DNA of 64,000 bases from Ptiloglossa arizonensis (taxonomy: Eukaryota; Arthropoda; Insecta; Hymenoptera; Colletidae): the NCBI RefSeq assembly GCF_051014685.1, contig NC_135048.1, positions 26,864,543 through 26,928,542 of the forward strand. The letters are read 5' to 3'. Shown in pieces: positions 34,531 through 46,340 of the stretch (position 1 is the first letter of the stretch; each line of letters begins with the position of its first letter). A program made the position numbers and the translations under genes. The notes below the pieces were generated by a model. That model saw nothing but the letters and a program-made list of their open reading frames with translations. It was not told the origin of the DNA and searched no databases.

Positions 34531-35215
34531 CGAGAGAGAGAGAGAGAGAGAGAGAAGGAAAGAAAGATTTGATGAAACTGAGAGGGAAGGAACTGAGGGA
34601 TCTGAGATTGGATGTCTCTTGAGAGAGGTGGGGATTGTTTAATCGATTTGGTTGGTTTTCGTGAGATTTTTTTGGAGGATTCGAAGAAAGGTGAGGATCG
34701 TCCAAGAGGAAAGTAATGGATGAGAGAAGGAAAGAAAGATTTGCTAAAACTGAGGGATCTGAAATTGGATGTCTCTTGAGAGAAGTGGGGAATGTTTGAT
34801 CGATTAGGTTGGTTTTCGTGAGATTTTCTGAGATTCGAAGAAAGGTGAGAATTGTCCTAGATGAAAGTAATGGATGAGAGAAGGAAAGAAAGATTTGTTT
34901 AAACTGAGGGATCTGAGATTGGATGTCTCTTGAGAGAGATGGGGATTGTTCGATCGATTGGGTTGGTTTTCGTGAGATTTTCTGAGATTCGAAGAAAGGT
35001 GAGAATCGTCCAAGGTGAAAGTAATGAATGAGAAAGGGAAAGAATGATTTGATGAAACTGAGAGGGAAGGAACTGGGGTATCTGAGATTGGATGTCTCTT
35101 GAGAGAGGTGGGGAGTGTTTAATCGATTGGGTTGATTTTCGTGAGATTTTCTTGGAGATTCTAAGAAAGGTGAAAGTAATGGATGACTTGGGAGAAGGAA
35201 CTTGATGTGTAGATG
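34531..35215. repeat. ~157-bp purine-rich tandem array, about 4 copies
   Basis: GATGTCTCTTGAGAGA recurs at 34611, 34768, 34922 and 35091. Units share GGTTGGTTTTCGTGAGATTT, GATTCGAAGAAAGGTGA and AGTAATGGATGAGAGAAGG. The array begins with a (GA)n run at 34532-34552, which may have seeded it. Minus frames across it repeat one peptide per unit and are by-products. Confidence 0.9.
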
Positions 35216-35564
35216 TCAATTGCTTGGTAGATGGTGAGGGTAATTTTGGATAAATAAAAGAACTGCTGATCGAGGAACTGTGGGACCTTCCATGGGAAAA
35301 TTGATAATGAATAGGAGAGATTGTTTAGTAGGAGATTAGGGCAACTAGATCTGGTTGGTGAAAAGTCACTCTTGTAGAGAAATGACGAGTCAGTAGAGTA
35401 TAAAGTTAGAAATTGTTGAGTATAAGGATATTCTGAGTGTAGTTATTAGTCCCTTTAGAAAAACACATGGACAAGTGAAGAAAACAGTCACTTGTTTTCC
35501 ATAACTTTGATAACAAACTCACCAAGTGAACTTTGATTAGAAGACATAAGAAAATTCGACGATA
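35216..35564. other. AT-rich unassigned sequence
   Basis: No repeat or gene recognised. Confidence 0.4.
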
Positions 35565-36475
35565 GGATGGAGTTTAACAAACACTTCCACCAAGAATATG
35601 ACCCTTAACATCAATGGACCCAGACGTAGATAGTTCCCCAGAGGATGTCTTTTATTTACTCCTGGGCCATTTTTGCTGCTAAAGCTTAACAAACAATTCC
35701 ATCGTAAACATAACTCTTAGCATAGTTAAATCCACACCCAAACAATCCCCAAGAGGATAAGAAGGCTGCACAAGATTCTGGAGGAAAATTGAGCCTAGAA
35801 CCCTCGTTCACTACCACTCGTAACCAGATACATGAGAAACTGTGGGACCTTCCACCAGATCCAGTCTCCCACATAATTAAAGATATTTACTCTTTGATTA
35901 TTTTGGCTCCTTTAATAAACAACTCCGTCAAAATTATGACCCTTAACATCAGTGGACCTAGACAGTCCCCCATGCCTTCTGTTTACTCCAAGATCATTTC
36001 GCAGCTACACTTCGACGAACAATTCCATCGTAACCCTTACCATCGATACATCCACACCCAGACACAATCCCCCGTAGTATATTGTTTATGGAAACAAGGC
36101 TGCTCAAATCCTACTAAGAAAACCAGACCTCGACAGTTCCCCTAAGAACGTTTTCTATCAAACTCTAGGATCGTTTTGCAGCTACACTTCGACGAACAAT
36201 TCCATCGTAACCCTTAACATCGGTACATCCACACCCAGACACAATCCCCCGTAGTATATTGTTCATGGAAACAAGACTTCTCAAATCCTTCTAAGAAAAC
36301 CAGACCTCGACAGTTCCCCTAAGAACGTTTTCTATCAAACTCTAGAATCGTTTTGCAGCTACCTACTTCGACGAACAATTCCATCGTAACCCTTAGCGTC
36401 GTTAGATCGACACTCGGATGATCCCCCGGAGGATATCGTCCACGTAAACAAGGCCGCGGAATATCCCACGTGAAG
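35565..36475. repeat. 177-bp tandem array, about 5 copies with graded divergence
   Basis: TTTTGCAGCTAC recurs at about 36174 and 36351, with an earlier variant at 35997 (spacing 177). Older units lie at 35640-35830. The unit includes ACAATTCCATCGTAACCCTT and ACATCCACACCCAGACACA. The rightmost unit (36355-36475) is CpG-rich and merges into the island. Since 177 is divisible by three, the plus frame 35789-36145 stays open, but the units are not conserved as protein. Confidence 0.9.
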
Positions 36476-37290
36476 GGGGGGAAACGGGCCTAGATCGGTC
36501 CCCCCAGTCAAGGATACAGATGTCTCGTTCATTATGACGCGAAACGAGCGAAAGAAAAGCAAGAGGTGGATAGGAACCTGTCGTGACGTGGAAAGGCATG
36601 AAATTCCCGCCATTCATGATGTCAGCTATTAACGGACGTAGCGGCGTCTACATCCTTTACAAGTCAGCTGCTTTGTAGGGACGGCCGCGGTCTATGGGCC
36701 CCGGCGCTCTTTAACCGCATAATCATTCGCCGTGGCTTGGGAACCGACGCGTTATAATAACGTTAACACATCGAATTACACGTTAAGGGCCGGCTGATTC
36801 TGCGCCCTTGGCCCGCGCCGTGAAAGATGTACGACTTTCCATTGGCAACACGTCCGCCGAACGATTTGCGTCAATGCAACCCGCGGGACGCGTAATCAGC
36901 GGCCCTCCGACGATCGTTATTAAATTCAGCCGTGGCTTTTGTTAATATTTTTATTGTCTTGGAACGCCTCTGCGCCTCCGCGCCTCGCGCCTCGCGGTTC
37001 GCCCCATCGGTTGGGTGGGGGGCACGGGGGACCGGCTGGCTAGGGCCCGCCGGGGCTTATTTATAGGCGCGCGTTGCAAGCGGCGTGAAACGAGCAGCCG
37101 CGCTTTCTTCTCGCATCGACGCTTTTCATCGCGACGGCTTCCCTAGAATTTATTAATTACCATGTGTCATGGCGTGGTCGGCGCGAACCGATAGACGAGA
37201 CGGCAAGCTGCGCTCGACGGAAGAACCTGGCTGGGAACGGATTACCGCGCGGAGAACACGAACGGTGCCCGACGAATTCGACGAAATTGA
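36476..37290. other. CpG-rich island, candidate conserved non-coding DNA
   Basis: Single-copy, very CpG-rich DNA with embedded AT-rich cores such as CGTTATTAAATTCAGCC (near 36917), TTTATTGTCTTGG (36950) and AATTTATTAATTACC (37147). These contain TAAT/TTATT homeodomain-type cores. Short frames at 37153-37416 overlap on both strands and are not credible. Confidence 0.5.
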
Positions 37291-38095
37291 AGGGAATCGA
37301 GGAACCGAGGGAGAATTTACGAATCTATGGAAGAAATGGAGGGATGGAGGAGAGATTACTTTGGACCTAGCTGTGTCGAGGTGAATTTGGTGGAGAGTGT
37401 CAAAGAGGGGAGACAATGGTTTTTAATGACAATTTTTTATAAAATTTTACGGGAGAGTTTGCAAATTTTTGGTGAATATTTATAAAAATTTACGTGAGAG
37501 TTTGCGGATCTCTGGGAGAAAATGGAGGGATGGAGGACAGATTACTTTGGACCTATCTGTGTCGAAGTGAGCTTGGAGAGTGTCAAAGAAGGAGACAATA
37601 GTTTTTAATGATGAATTTTTATAAAAATTTATGTGAGACTTTGCAAATCTTAGATGAAGGTTTATAAAAATTTACCTGAGAGTTTGCAGATTTCTGAGAG
37701 GAAATAAAGGGATGGAGGAGAGATTACTTTGGACCTATTTGCGTCGAGGTGAATTTGGTGGAGAGTGTCAAAGAGGGGGGACAATGGTTTTTAATGACGA
37801 TTTTTTATAGAATTTCACATGAGAGTTTCCAAATCTTAGATGAATTTTTATAAAAATTTCAGTGAGAGTTTGCAGATCTCTGGAAGAAAATAAAGGGATG
37901 AAGGAGAGATTCTTTTAAGAGTGGATATGAATTTAGCGGAGAATGTCGGAAAGAGGAGACTAAATGATTTTAGTGACATGAATTTTTTTAAAAATTCAGG
38001 CGAGGGTTTGCAGATCTCCGAGGGAGAAACGGAGAAATGGAGGAGAGATTAATTTGGGTATCGATATGAATTCAGTGGAGAATGTAACTCGAGTC
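37291..38095. repeat. ~184-bp purine-rich tandem array, about 4.3 copies
   Basis: AGATTACTTTGGACCTA recurs at 37353, 37539 and 37721, with variants at about 37907 and 38046. Units share GAGAGTGTCAAAGA, GTTTTTAATGA, TATAAAAATTTACG and GAGAGTTTGCAGATCT. The first unit starts in CpG-rich DNA. Confidence 0.9.
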
Positions 38096-38149
38096 TATCT
38101 TGATGAACATTTGTAACAGTAGAGTCGATGGTTTCTTAATTTATGAATC

Positions 38150-38650
38150 CGAAACAAAAGAATACGATACTGCACCAAGCTATCCAAAGAAAAATCTGAA
38201 AGTAAGATCGGTCAAATTATGCACCTCTTGCATTAGAAATTAAAGATACAGGATGCAGAGCACATTCTACCGATAATAAAATATACGATCGCGCATCCGG
38301 TTTTCGAAAGAAAACTTCCAAAGACAAATCAGTCTGTGTTTCCTCCGGGATCTAGAACAGATTCAACCGATAATAAGATATATTATACGATAGCGCATCA
38401 GGCTTACGAAAGAAAAATCTCAAAGGAAAATCAACCTAAATATGTATCTCTTCCATTAGAAACTAAAGACTAGATCTGGAGCAGATCGTATCGATAATGA
38501 ACAATACGATAGCGCGCCAAATTTCGAAAGAAAGATCTCTTGCATACGTTAGTCTAATCTTTTCAATAGTAACGAAAAAATGAGGATCTAACCCAGATCC
38601 CACCGATAATAAACAATACAATAACTCACTAGGATTTCGAAATAAGAATT
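38150..38650. repeat. ~116-bp diverged tandem array, about 4.5 copies
   Basis: ATACGATAGCGCATC...TTCGAAAGAAAAATCT-like blocks recur near 38167, 38285, 38389, 38508 and 38617, each preceded by CCGATAATAA. Sequence divergence is high. Confidence 0.75.
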
Positions 38651-38699
38651 AGTCACCTGAATCTAGCGAGCAGATTTACCATCTAATTTTTGCTTACAA

Positions 38700-38985
38700 T
38701 TTCCTTAGATGAATTGATTGCAAAATACTCTAACTTAATAAAAAAAAATATATACGAATTCTTCTCGATAAAAACCAGAAACTCACCACCTGAAGAAGAT
38801 TCTATCGATAACGAATCATCCACAAAAAAACTTCCGGTACTCTTTCCTCATTGGAGAAATTGATTGCAAAATATTCTAAATTAATAAAAAGAATATATAC
38901 GAATTCTTCTCGATAAAAACCAAAGACTCACCACCTGAAGAAGATTCTATCGATAACGCAAGAAAACTTCCGGTACTCTTTCACA
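38700..38985. repeat. 145-bp tandem duplication
   Basis: GAATTCTTCTCGATAAAAAC at 38756 and 38901, followed by ACTCACCACCTGAAGAAGAT and an AAAACTTCCGGTACTCTTTC block in each copy. Confidence 0.9.
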
Positions 38986-40664
38986 AGTCGAACTTCATCT
39001 TCAGCGTTTCGAACCCCTGGATGAAACTTGTGAATAGATCCATAAGGGATAAAACAAGGTAAATCGATCGACAAAGGTCAACAGAGTTACCATCTGTTCT
39101 AAAATAACCATGATTGTAGACGACGGACGCTAGATCGCGAACGACCAGGATTCTCGGATTTCGTAGGGGGGCCCCGATTGTGAAACCCCCTCTCTCCCCC
39201 TTGGAATCGGGGACAATCGGGACAACCAGGCCCGATCGAGTAGCTGCCGGTGATTCGGACGGTTGGCCGGCTGGTACCAGTTGAAAACTGGGCGGATCGT
39301 AAAAAACTAAGCAAACGCGCGTAAACTTCTGAATTTATGGAGATGCCCGTGAGCACCGCAAACGAGGAATTAGAAATCGGCCTCCATCTCACGACTCCAA
39401 CGGAGGTCGTTATGATAATTCGGTGAAACTGGAATTGGAGTATATCCATGTCGTGCTCACCCATACATACCCATACAAACACACACGTGCGTTTGAACCA
39501 GCGTCCATGCGCGTGAGATACCTCGTGGCGAAATAAAATCAGGAAGAGGAGCCTACTCAAACGCTTTGAGATTGTATTCGCTGGTTTGTTTGACCGGGTT
39601 TGAGACAATTGTTTCGAACCATACCCACGATTGTAGACAGGTACACTATGGATCTTCGAAATCTCTTATTTTTGATTTATTGAGAATCAGTGTCTCTAAT
39701 TTTTGATAATTAGAAAACTAGTAAAATTTATTAACAAACTCTTGTAAGATTCAAATGGAGTACTCTCGCATAAGAGCACGTATGTTTAAGTATGTTTCAA
39801 AATTTGTAACTCGTTTTACTAGAGGTAACAGTTGAAAAAATACCTATATTCTTCGATCGAAGACTGAACTGATTTTTCTAATTAATGCTGAAGAAACTTT
39901 TCAGAAAAGAACAAAACCGAGTCCTTCAATGAAGACTTTCTTTTCCATCGCAATTCAGACACGAGCAATCAATAATAAGATTTATTTCGATGTTCTTGAA
40001 TTTTGATTAAGATTGTTTCGCGGAAATACGAGAACGTTGAATAAATTTTATTCTTTGGTGTTTCTTTCGTATCGAAGAACACTTGTCGATCCTCGTTGGT
40101 GTTACAAAAAGAATTTCTCCTGAATAGTTACCCGAATGGGATAAAACGAGGCACGATACCTTTGAAACATAAATTCGAACGTATGATATCCTCGATTACG
40201 ATGAAAATTGCTTCGTAGCCTCGTGCAGGGACTTCTCGAAACACCCTGTATCGTCGAACGATACGAGACCGCGTGACATAGATACTCCAGTTTACGCGCG
40301 TAGACGAGCCGGATGATTTGTGTCCGTTCATTTCTGGTCCACGTTAAAAGCCACGGGGAGCAGCCAGCTTACCAGGGGGAAGGAACGAAAGAGGACGATA
40401 CCGGTGAAATTTATGCTTCTGCCGGCCCCAGGGGCGAGGACGCACACCCCTCGCGTAGGGACGAAAAGAGAAGTCGAGAGCGAGGACACGAGTCTCGTAA
40501 TTTTCGACGCGAGGAACGCCCACGGCGACGATCTTGATGTCGGAGCAATCTCTCGTCGATTAAACGGAACTCCGACGATTTCGGTGCCACAAATTCGGTC
40601 GCCTCGTTTCGACGACTCCGCGCGAGCAAAATAGAGACTCGGGTCCGTGCGTTCCTTTGTAGCT
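38986..40664. other. Two CpG-rich patches separated by AT-rich DNA
   Basis: 39100-39560 and 40260-40660 are CpG-rich and single-copy. 39600-40120 is AT-rich. A 169-codon minus frame (39099-39608) has no recognised domain, and I leave it uncalled. Confidence 0.45.
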
Positions 40665-41450
40665 ATGGACGAGAAAAAAAAGGAGGACTGTTATTTCTTT
40701 AATTCGTTGATATTTGAATAATGGAGGATTTGAGTATTTTAGTGAAATAGTTATTTTGTAAAGTAGAATTTTTTAATTTGTAAGGGACGTTTTAGGGGTA
40801 AGATGGTAGCAATAATAGAGTGAAGACTATTATTTCTTTAATTCGTTGATATTTGAATAATGGGGAATTTGAGTATTTTAGTCAAATAGTTATTTTGTAA
40901 AGTAGAATTTTTTAATTTGTAAGGAACGTTTCAGGGGTAAGACGATAGCAATAATAGAGTGAAGAATGAAGAGTAAAGAGTGAAGAGTGAAGAGTGAAGA
41001 GTGAAGAGTGAAGACTATTATTTCTTTAATTCGTTGATATTTGAGTAATGAATCGATTTGAGTATTTTAGTGAAATAGTTATTTTGTAAAATAGAATTTT
41101 TTAATTTGTAAGGGACGTTTCAGGGGTAAGATGGTGGCAATAATAGAGTGAAGAGTAAAGAGTGAAAACTATTATTTCTTTAATTCGTTGATATTTGAAT
41201 AATGGGGGATTTGAGTATTTTAGTGAAATAGTTATTTTGTAAAATAGAATTTTTTAATTTGTAAGAGACGTCTCAGGAGTAAGATGATAGCAATAATAGA
41301 GTGAAGAGTGAAGAGTATTATTTCTTTAATTCGTTGATATTTGAGTAATGGATCGATTTGAGTATTTTGGTTGTAAAATAGAATTTTTTAATTTATAAGG
41401 GACGTCTCAGGAGTAAAATAATAGCAATGATAGAACGAAGAGTAAAGCAC
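40665..41450. repeat. ~140-bp tandem array with nested 7-bp microsatellite, about 5 copies
   Basis: TTTCTTTAATTCGTTGATAT recurs near 40695, 40833, 41021, 41175 and 41321. Each unit also has GAATTTTTTAATTTGTAAG and GATAGCAATAATAGAGTGAA. The GTGAAGA heptamer is expanded to about six copies at 40975-41015 and shorter elsewhere, which explains the uneven unit lengths (139 to 188). Confidence 0.9.
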
Positions 41451-42071
41451 GAGCAGTAATAATATTACCGATAGCAATGATCAACAATATCAATGTGGGG
41501 AAGTTCTCGCTTAAATATACTATTTCTATTTGGTATTAATTTATAGGCAAGTATTAAAAATTGCAGATCTTCAAGAGGCTCGTTAGTTAAAGGTTTTACC
41601 AATGATAAATTAATTTGCAAAGAATCTGCCGAAAGAGATCTGGTTATCAGAAATTAATAATAGTAAATAATCGAAATGAAAGAAAAAGTGCCACGAATCG
41701 ATCGTATTTGAACCGATTGAATCAAGGATAGAAGCCTAGAAACCTAGGTTATAATCTAGAGACCTAGATTCTAAAAATCTAGAAATTGAAACAAATTTCC
41801 TACGAGAACTGGTCGTAATTATTTCCCACGAGAACTGGTCGTATTTAAAAGAAAAAAAAAAAAAATAGTTAGACGCAGAAGCGGATCTATTCGAAGCTAG
41901 ACTATCGGAGAACGGAGACACTCGTGATCCATCGTGGGACGAATATTTCCGAAAGTCGACCGGTGAAATCTCCGAAATTAACGAAAACGGTGAACCGGGC
42001 CGGCGATATTAATCGTTCTCTAGACGGGCGCCGAGCTGTGCCGTAAATTAAGTCGATCGAGATATCGCAAG
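41451..42071. other. AT-rich sequence passing into a CpG-rich patch
   Basis: 41735-41790 has a small repeat of CTAGAAACCTAGGTT-like words. An A-run lies at 41850-41866. 41930-42070 is CpG-rich and single-copy. No gene was seen before the short frame at 42072. Confidence 0.45.
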
Positions 42072-42293
42072 ATGGAAACGACTCTTCGAATCGTTAGATC
42101 TCCGACCGAGGAGAGGATTGAATACATTCACGCTCGGTTGGATATGATTTTTATTGAACGCCGCCACGTGGGTGTGGAACGTTTGAGCTTCGACCTTCTC
42201 GTTCGTTTCAAATTAATTGCCGCGTTTATTAGATTAACACAATGTATCGAAGAATCTTCCACCAATGATTCCGATTCTTCCCTCGCCGATTAA
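42072..42293 (+). CDS. Weak candidate small open reading frame, 73 codons
   Basis: A 73-codon frame from ATG (context GCAAGATGG) to TAA. The predicted peptide starts METTLRIVRSPTEERIEYIH and ends with an acidic, Ser-rich tail (EESSTNDSDSSLAD). It has an amphipathic middle and no signal peptide or membrane segment. It lies outside any tandem array and starts at the edge of a CpG-rich patch. I do not recognise a family. A chance frame in CpG-rich DNA is at least as likely. It is listed because its amino-acid composition is balanced, unlike the Arg-rich shadow frames elsewhere in the window. Confidence 0.13.
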   Translation: METTLRIVRSPTEERIEYIHARLDMIFIERRHVGVERLSFDLLVRFKLIAAFIRLTQCIEESSTNDSDSSLAD

Positions 42294-42624
42294 TTCTCAA
42301 TTTTAACCGAGTATTCTCCGATTTTATTTTATCTCCACTTTATCTCATTCCGCGTCTTCGTTGCGTTTAATTTACAACACTATCAACATTCGTTTATCGT
42401 GAAAGGCGAGACACAAGAAAATCAAATTCTTCTCTTCCCGGATACTTTTTCTCAAATTTTTCTACCATTTACAAACTCTTACTCAAATCTTCTCGCGAAC
42501 ATTATTCGATAAAACGATACGCAAAATTAAGAAACGTAATCAAACGATACACAAAGTTCAGAAACTCGATAAAGTTACACGATACTTCTCTCGCAATTTT
42601 CTTTTGCAATTCTCACGGATACTT
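42294..42624. other. AT-rich unassigned sequence
   Basis: No clear array. A short duplication (AATCAAACGATACACAAA-like words, 42500-42590) precedes the 54-bp array. Confidence 0.45.
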
Positions 42625-43495
42625 TCCTACAGAAGAGAAATGACAAAAAATTAAAACACTCAAAGAGTACGGATACTTTTCCATGTCAGAGAAATGACAA
42701 AGAAACTAAAACACTCAAAGAGTACAGATACTTTTCCATGGCAGAGGAATGGCAAAAACCTAAACCTAACCTCAAAGAGTACAGATACTTTTCCATGTTA
42801 GATAAATGGCAAAAAACTAAAACACACAAAGAGTACATATACTTTTCCATGTCAGAGAAATGACAAAGAAACTAAAACACTCAAAGAGTACAGATACTTT
42901 TCCATGTCAGAGAAATGGCAAATAATTAAAACACTCAAAGAGTACATATACTTTTCCATGTCAGAGAAATGGCAAAAAACTAAAACACTCAAAGAGTACG
43001 GATACTTTTCCATGTCAGAGAAATGACAAAGAAACTAAAACACTCAAAGAGTACAGATACTTTTCCATGTCAGAGAAATGGCAAAAAACTAAAACACACA
43101 AAGAGTAGAGATACTTTTCCATGTCAGAGAAATGGCAAATAATTAAAACACTCAAAGAGTACATATACTCGTACTTTTCCATGTCAGAGAAATGGCAAAA
43201 AACTAAAACACACAAAGAGTAGAGATACTTTTCCATGTCAGAGAAATGGCAAAAAACTAAAACACACAAAGAGTGCAGATACTTTTCCATGGCAGAGAAA
43301 TGGCAAAAACCTAAACCTAACCTCAAAGAGTACAGATACTTTTCCATGTTAGATAAATGGCAAAAAACTAAAACACTCAAAGAGTACGGATACATTTCCA
43401 TGTCAGAGAAATGGCAAAAAACTAAAACACTCAAAGAGTACGGATACTTTTCCATGTCAGAGAAATGGCAAAAAATTAAAACACTAAAAGAGTTC
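42625..43495. repeat. 54-bp minisatellite, about 16 copies, open on both strands in its right half
   Basis: The unit runs TTTCCATGTCAGAGAAATGG, then CAAAAAACTAAAACACTCAA, then AGAGTACGGATACT, 54 bases in all. On the plus strand the right half encodes 18-residue repeats like SEKWQKTKTLKEYGYFSM, but left-half units have TGA in place of TGG. On the minus strand 43015-43503 is open for 162 codons (repeat CHFSDMEKYLYSLSVLVF). Most likely a non-coding minisatellite. Confidence 0.95.
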
Positions 43496-44556
43496 AGACA
43501 CACCCTGAGCGTTTGTTTCCAAACCTAACCTTACGTTCGTGTACCAGGTTGAACGTCTGCTCCTCTCGCGAGGCTATTCCGGTAACCCTAATTAAAACAT
43601 CGAGAGACACGAATGACAGCGAACGAAGAGTTAATTCGTCTCGAGGCTAAAGCGATCCATTACCCTTCTCGTGTTCGAAAAAATCCGTAAAACCGTACGG
43701 AAGAGTCTACGGTCTCTCGATCTCCTCTTCCTCTTACGACGCAGTCGCGGAGTTCGTGTTCGATCGGAGATCTTCGGAGCCCCCCGTTTTCACCTCTGGA
43801 TCGCCACGAGCGTCGAAACAATCATCGTTAAAACAGCTGCAAAACGTTCCACAATCGTCGAGAAATCTTCCGCTCGAGGTGGGCCGCGCGAGCGTTATCA
43901 TTCAAATGTGTATTAACGTCGCGGCGCAATAGAAAATTTATCGTCGTGCGCGCCACCGGTCGCAATCACGTTTATTTCTCGTTCTCAAGGTGTGCGCATC
44001 CATTGCACGCGCGTAATTCTGTTTCGATGGAGCAGAAAAAGAGAGAGAGAGACAGAGGGAGGATGAGTGAAAAAGAGAGAGAGAAGTATCGTCCACGAGT
44101 TCTTTCAGCGAGCAATTTATGGATCCGCGCGAGCGGCAGTGACATAACCGAGGATCATTTTTCTTCCGGAGTGACAGCGTCGCATCCCGGGGAAACTAAT
44201 CTGCCGGCTCGATCGAGATGAATCGAATTTCTCGACTGCGCGGATGTAATTATCGTCGCGGGGGGGATGGAGGTTCGGGAGTGGAAGAGGGGTGGTCGAG
44301 AAGTGGTGGTGCAGGGGGTTTCGAGGAGAGAAAAATAAACAAGACGGTGGAAAAACAAGGCGAAACGAACGAGCGAGCTCGTCCATACGCGCGGTGACAT
44401 TTTCCAAGCCGCAGTCGATGGATCGGCGATAATTGCCCAACGAACGAGTCTGCGAGATCCACCGGTAGATAAACGAAGCACCGCCGTTGATACAATCTGA
44501 TTTATATTGAACACGACCCGGGTACACGCGCGGGAGCTTTTCAACGGCCTACGCGG
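43496..44556. other. CpG-rich island with (GA)n tract
   Basis: Single-copy and CpG-rich. (GA)n-rich stretch at about 44038-44085. Three overlapping minus frames (44117-44544) reach 136 codons in different phases, which argues for absence of stops and not for genes. Confidence 0.5.
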
Positions 44557-45690
44557 GCGTTAATTGATATTTTATTTAAATCGGTTGTCGATCCGGTCGG
44601 TGAACGTTGCGTCACCCACGGTCACAGGTGAATATTCTTTACGAGTTTAGATTTCGTTGTGAGGTAGCTGTTCTTGGGAGTGGGATACAGAGAAGGTTCG
44701 GTGGAGGGTACCAGTGGGGGACCAGTGGGGTAGTAGGTTGTTTTTAGCGTTAATTGATAGTTTACTTAAGATTGTTGTCGATCGAGTCGACATTACGAGT
44801 TGGTGAACATTGAGTCACCTGCGGTCACAGATTAATATTCTTTACGAGTTTAGATTTTGTTCTGAGGCAGTTGTTCTTGGGAGTGAGATATTGAGAAGGT
44901 TTAATGTAGGGGACCAGTGGGATAGTAGGTTGTTTTTAGCGTTAATTGATAGTTTACTTAAGATTGTTGTCGATCGGGTCGACATTGCGAGTTGGTGAAC
45001 ATTGAGTCAGCAATGGTCACAGGTGAATATTCTTTACGAGTTTAGATTTCGTTCTGAGGCAGTTGTTGTTAGGAGTGAGATATAGAGAAGGTTTAATATA
45101 GGGGACCAGTGGGGTAGTAGGTTGTTTTTAGCTTTAATTGATAGTTTACTTAAAATTGTTGTCGATCAGGTCGACATTGCGTTATCAATGGTCTTAAGTG
45201 AATATTTTTTAGGAGTTGATAGTTCGTTTTAAGACAGTTGTTCTTGGAAGTGAGATATAGAAAAGGTTTGATACAGGATACCAATGGGGTACCAGTAGGG
45301 GACCAGTGAGGTAATAGGTCGTTTTTAGCGTTAATTGATAGTTTACTTAAGATTGTTAGTGATTGGGTAGGTGAACTTTGCGTTACCAACGGTCACAGGT
45401 AAATATTATTTACGAGATGATAGTTCGTTTTGAAACAGTTGTTCTTGGAAGTGAGATATAGAGAAGGTTTGATATAGGGGACCAGTGGGGGACCAGTGGA
45501 GGACTAGTGGGGGACCAGTGGATGATCAGAGGGGTAGTAGGTCATTTTTAGCGTTAATTGATATTTTACTTAAAATTGTTGTCAATTGAGTCGACATTGT
45601 GAATTAGTGAACATTGAGTCATCAATGAGGTGAATATTCTTTAAAATTGATAGTTTATTCTCGGACAGTTGTTCTTGGAAATGAGATATA
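44557..45690. repeat. ~192-bp tandem array, about 5.7 copies, with nested G-rich 11/12-bp repeats
   Basis: GCGTTAATTGATA-type starts lie at 44557, 44747, 44939, 45131, 45328 and 45551 (spacing 190-192, then 197 and 223). Each unit has GTTGTCGAT...GTCGACATT, a GTCAC(A)GGTGAATATTCTTTA block and (GGGGACCAGTG)n, which is expanded at about 45477-45530. The first unit is the most CpG-rich and lies in the island edge. Confidence 0.95.
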
Positions 45691-46340
45691 GTATAGAGCA
45701 GATGACAGTAATACTATAGCAGAGTTTTCATCCTGTTTAGTTTAGATACTCCTTTCGAAGCTGTGAGTTACTATAAATGGAAGTTTACACAGCTTGAGAC
45801 ACTTGTAACAGGATGTCACTTGGGGGTAAATACAAAAGAAATGATTTCGTTATAGTTTCCCTCTTCATCAGTAATTGTCTAACAAATACTCTAAGAGCTA
45901 ACTACAAAAATCCTAATTTATTTTGAAGAGTGTCATTCCAAGATATCATTGGGTACCAGGTCATTTTCAGTCGATATTTGCTCCTATTCAGTTTAGATAC
46001 TTCTCTCAAAGTTGTGGGTACCTTTTGCAACAAAATGTCAGTCGCTTAAAGATAAATAAAAGAACAGATCTGGATAATTTACAAGTCGACCATCCAGTCT
46101 ACCGTAATTCTAATTCATTATGAAGGTTACCATTAAGTTACCAGGTCACTTTTAGCAAAATTCTGCACTTGCTTCCTCCAAACACTTCTCCTTGGACCTT
46201 AGTTTACTCTAAACGAAACTTCGCGCAATATAAGACACTTGCAACAAAATGTCGATCACTCGGAGATAAATACAAAGAAAAAGATCTACACAATCGCCTC
46301 GACATTCCCTATGAACTGTTCTAAAAAAGAATCTAATTTT
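45691..46340. repeat. ~218-bp strongly diverged tandem repeat, about 3 copies
   Basis: GACACTTGTAACAGGATGTCA (near 45798) and later GCAACAAAATGTC blocks (near 46026 and 46241) are each followed by GATAAATA(A/C)AA. TACTTCTC/AGTTGTG-like stretches precede each one. Confidence 0.65.

Noticed and set aside
42625..43495. CRISPR array
   Set aside because: Units are directly adjacent without unique spacers and the sequence context is eukaryotic.
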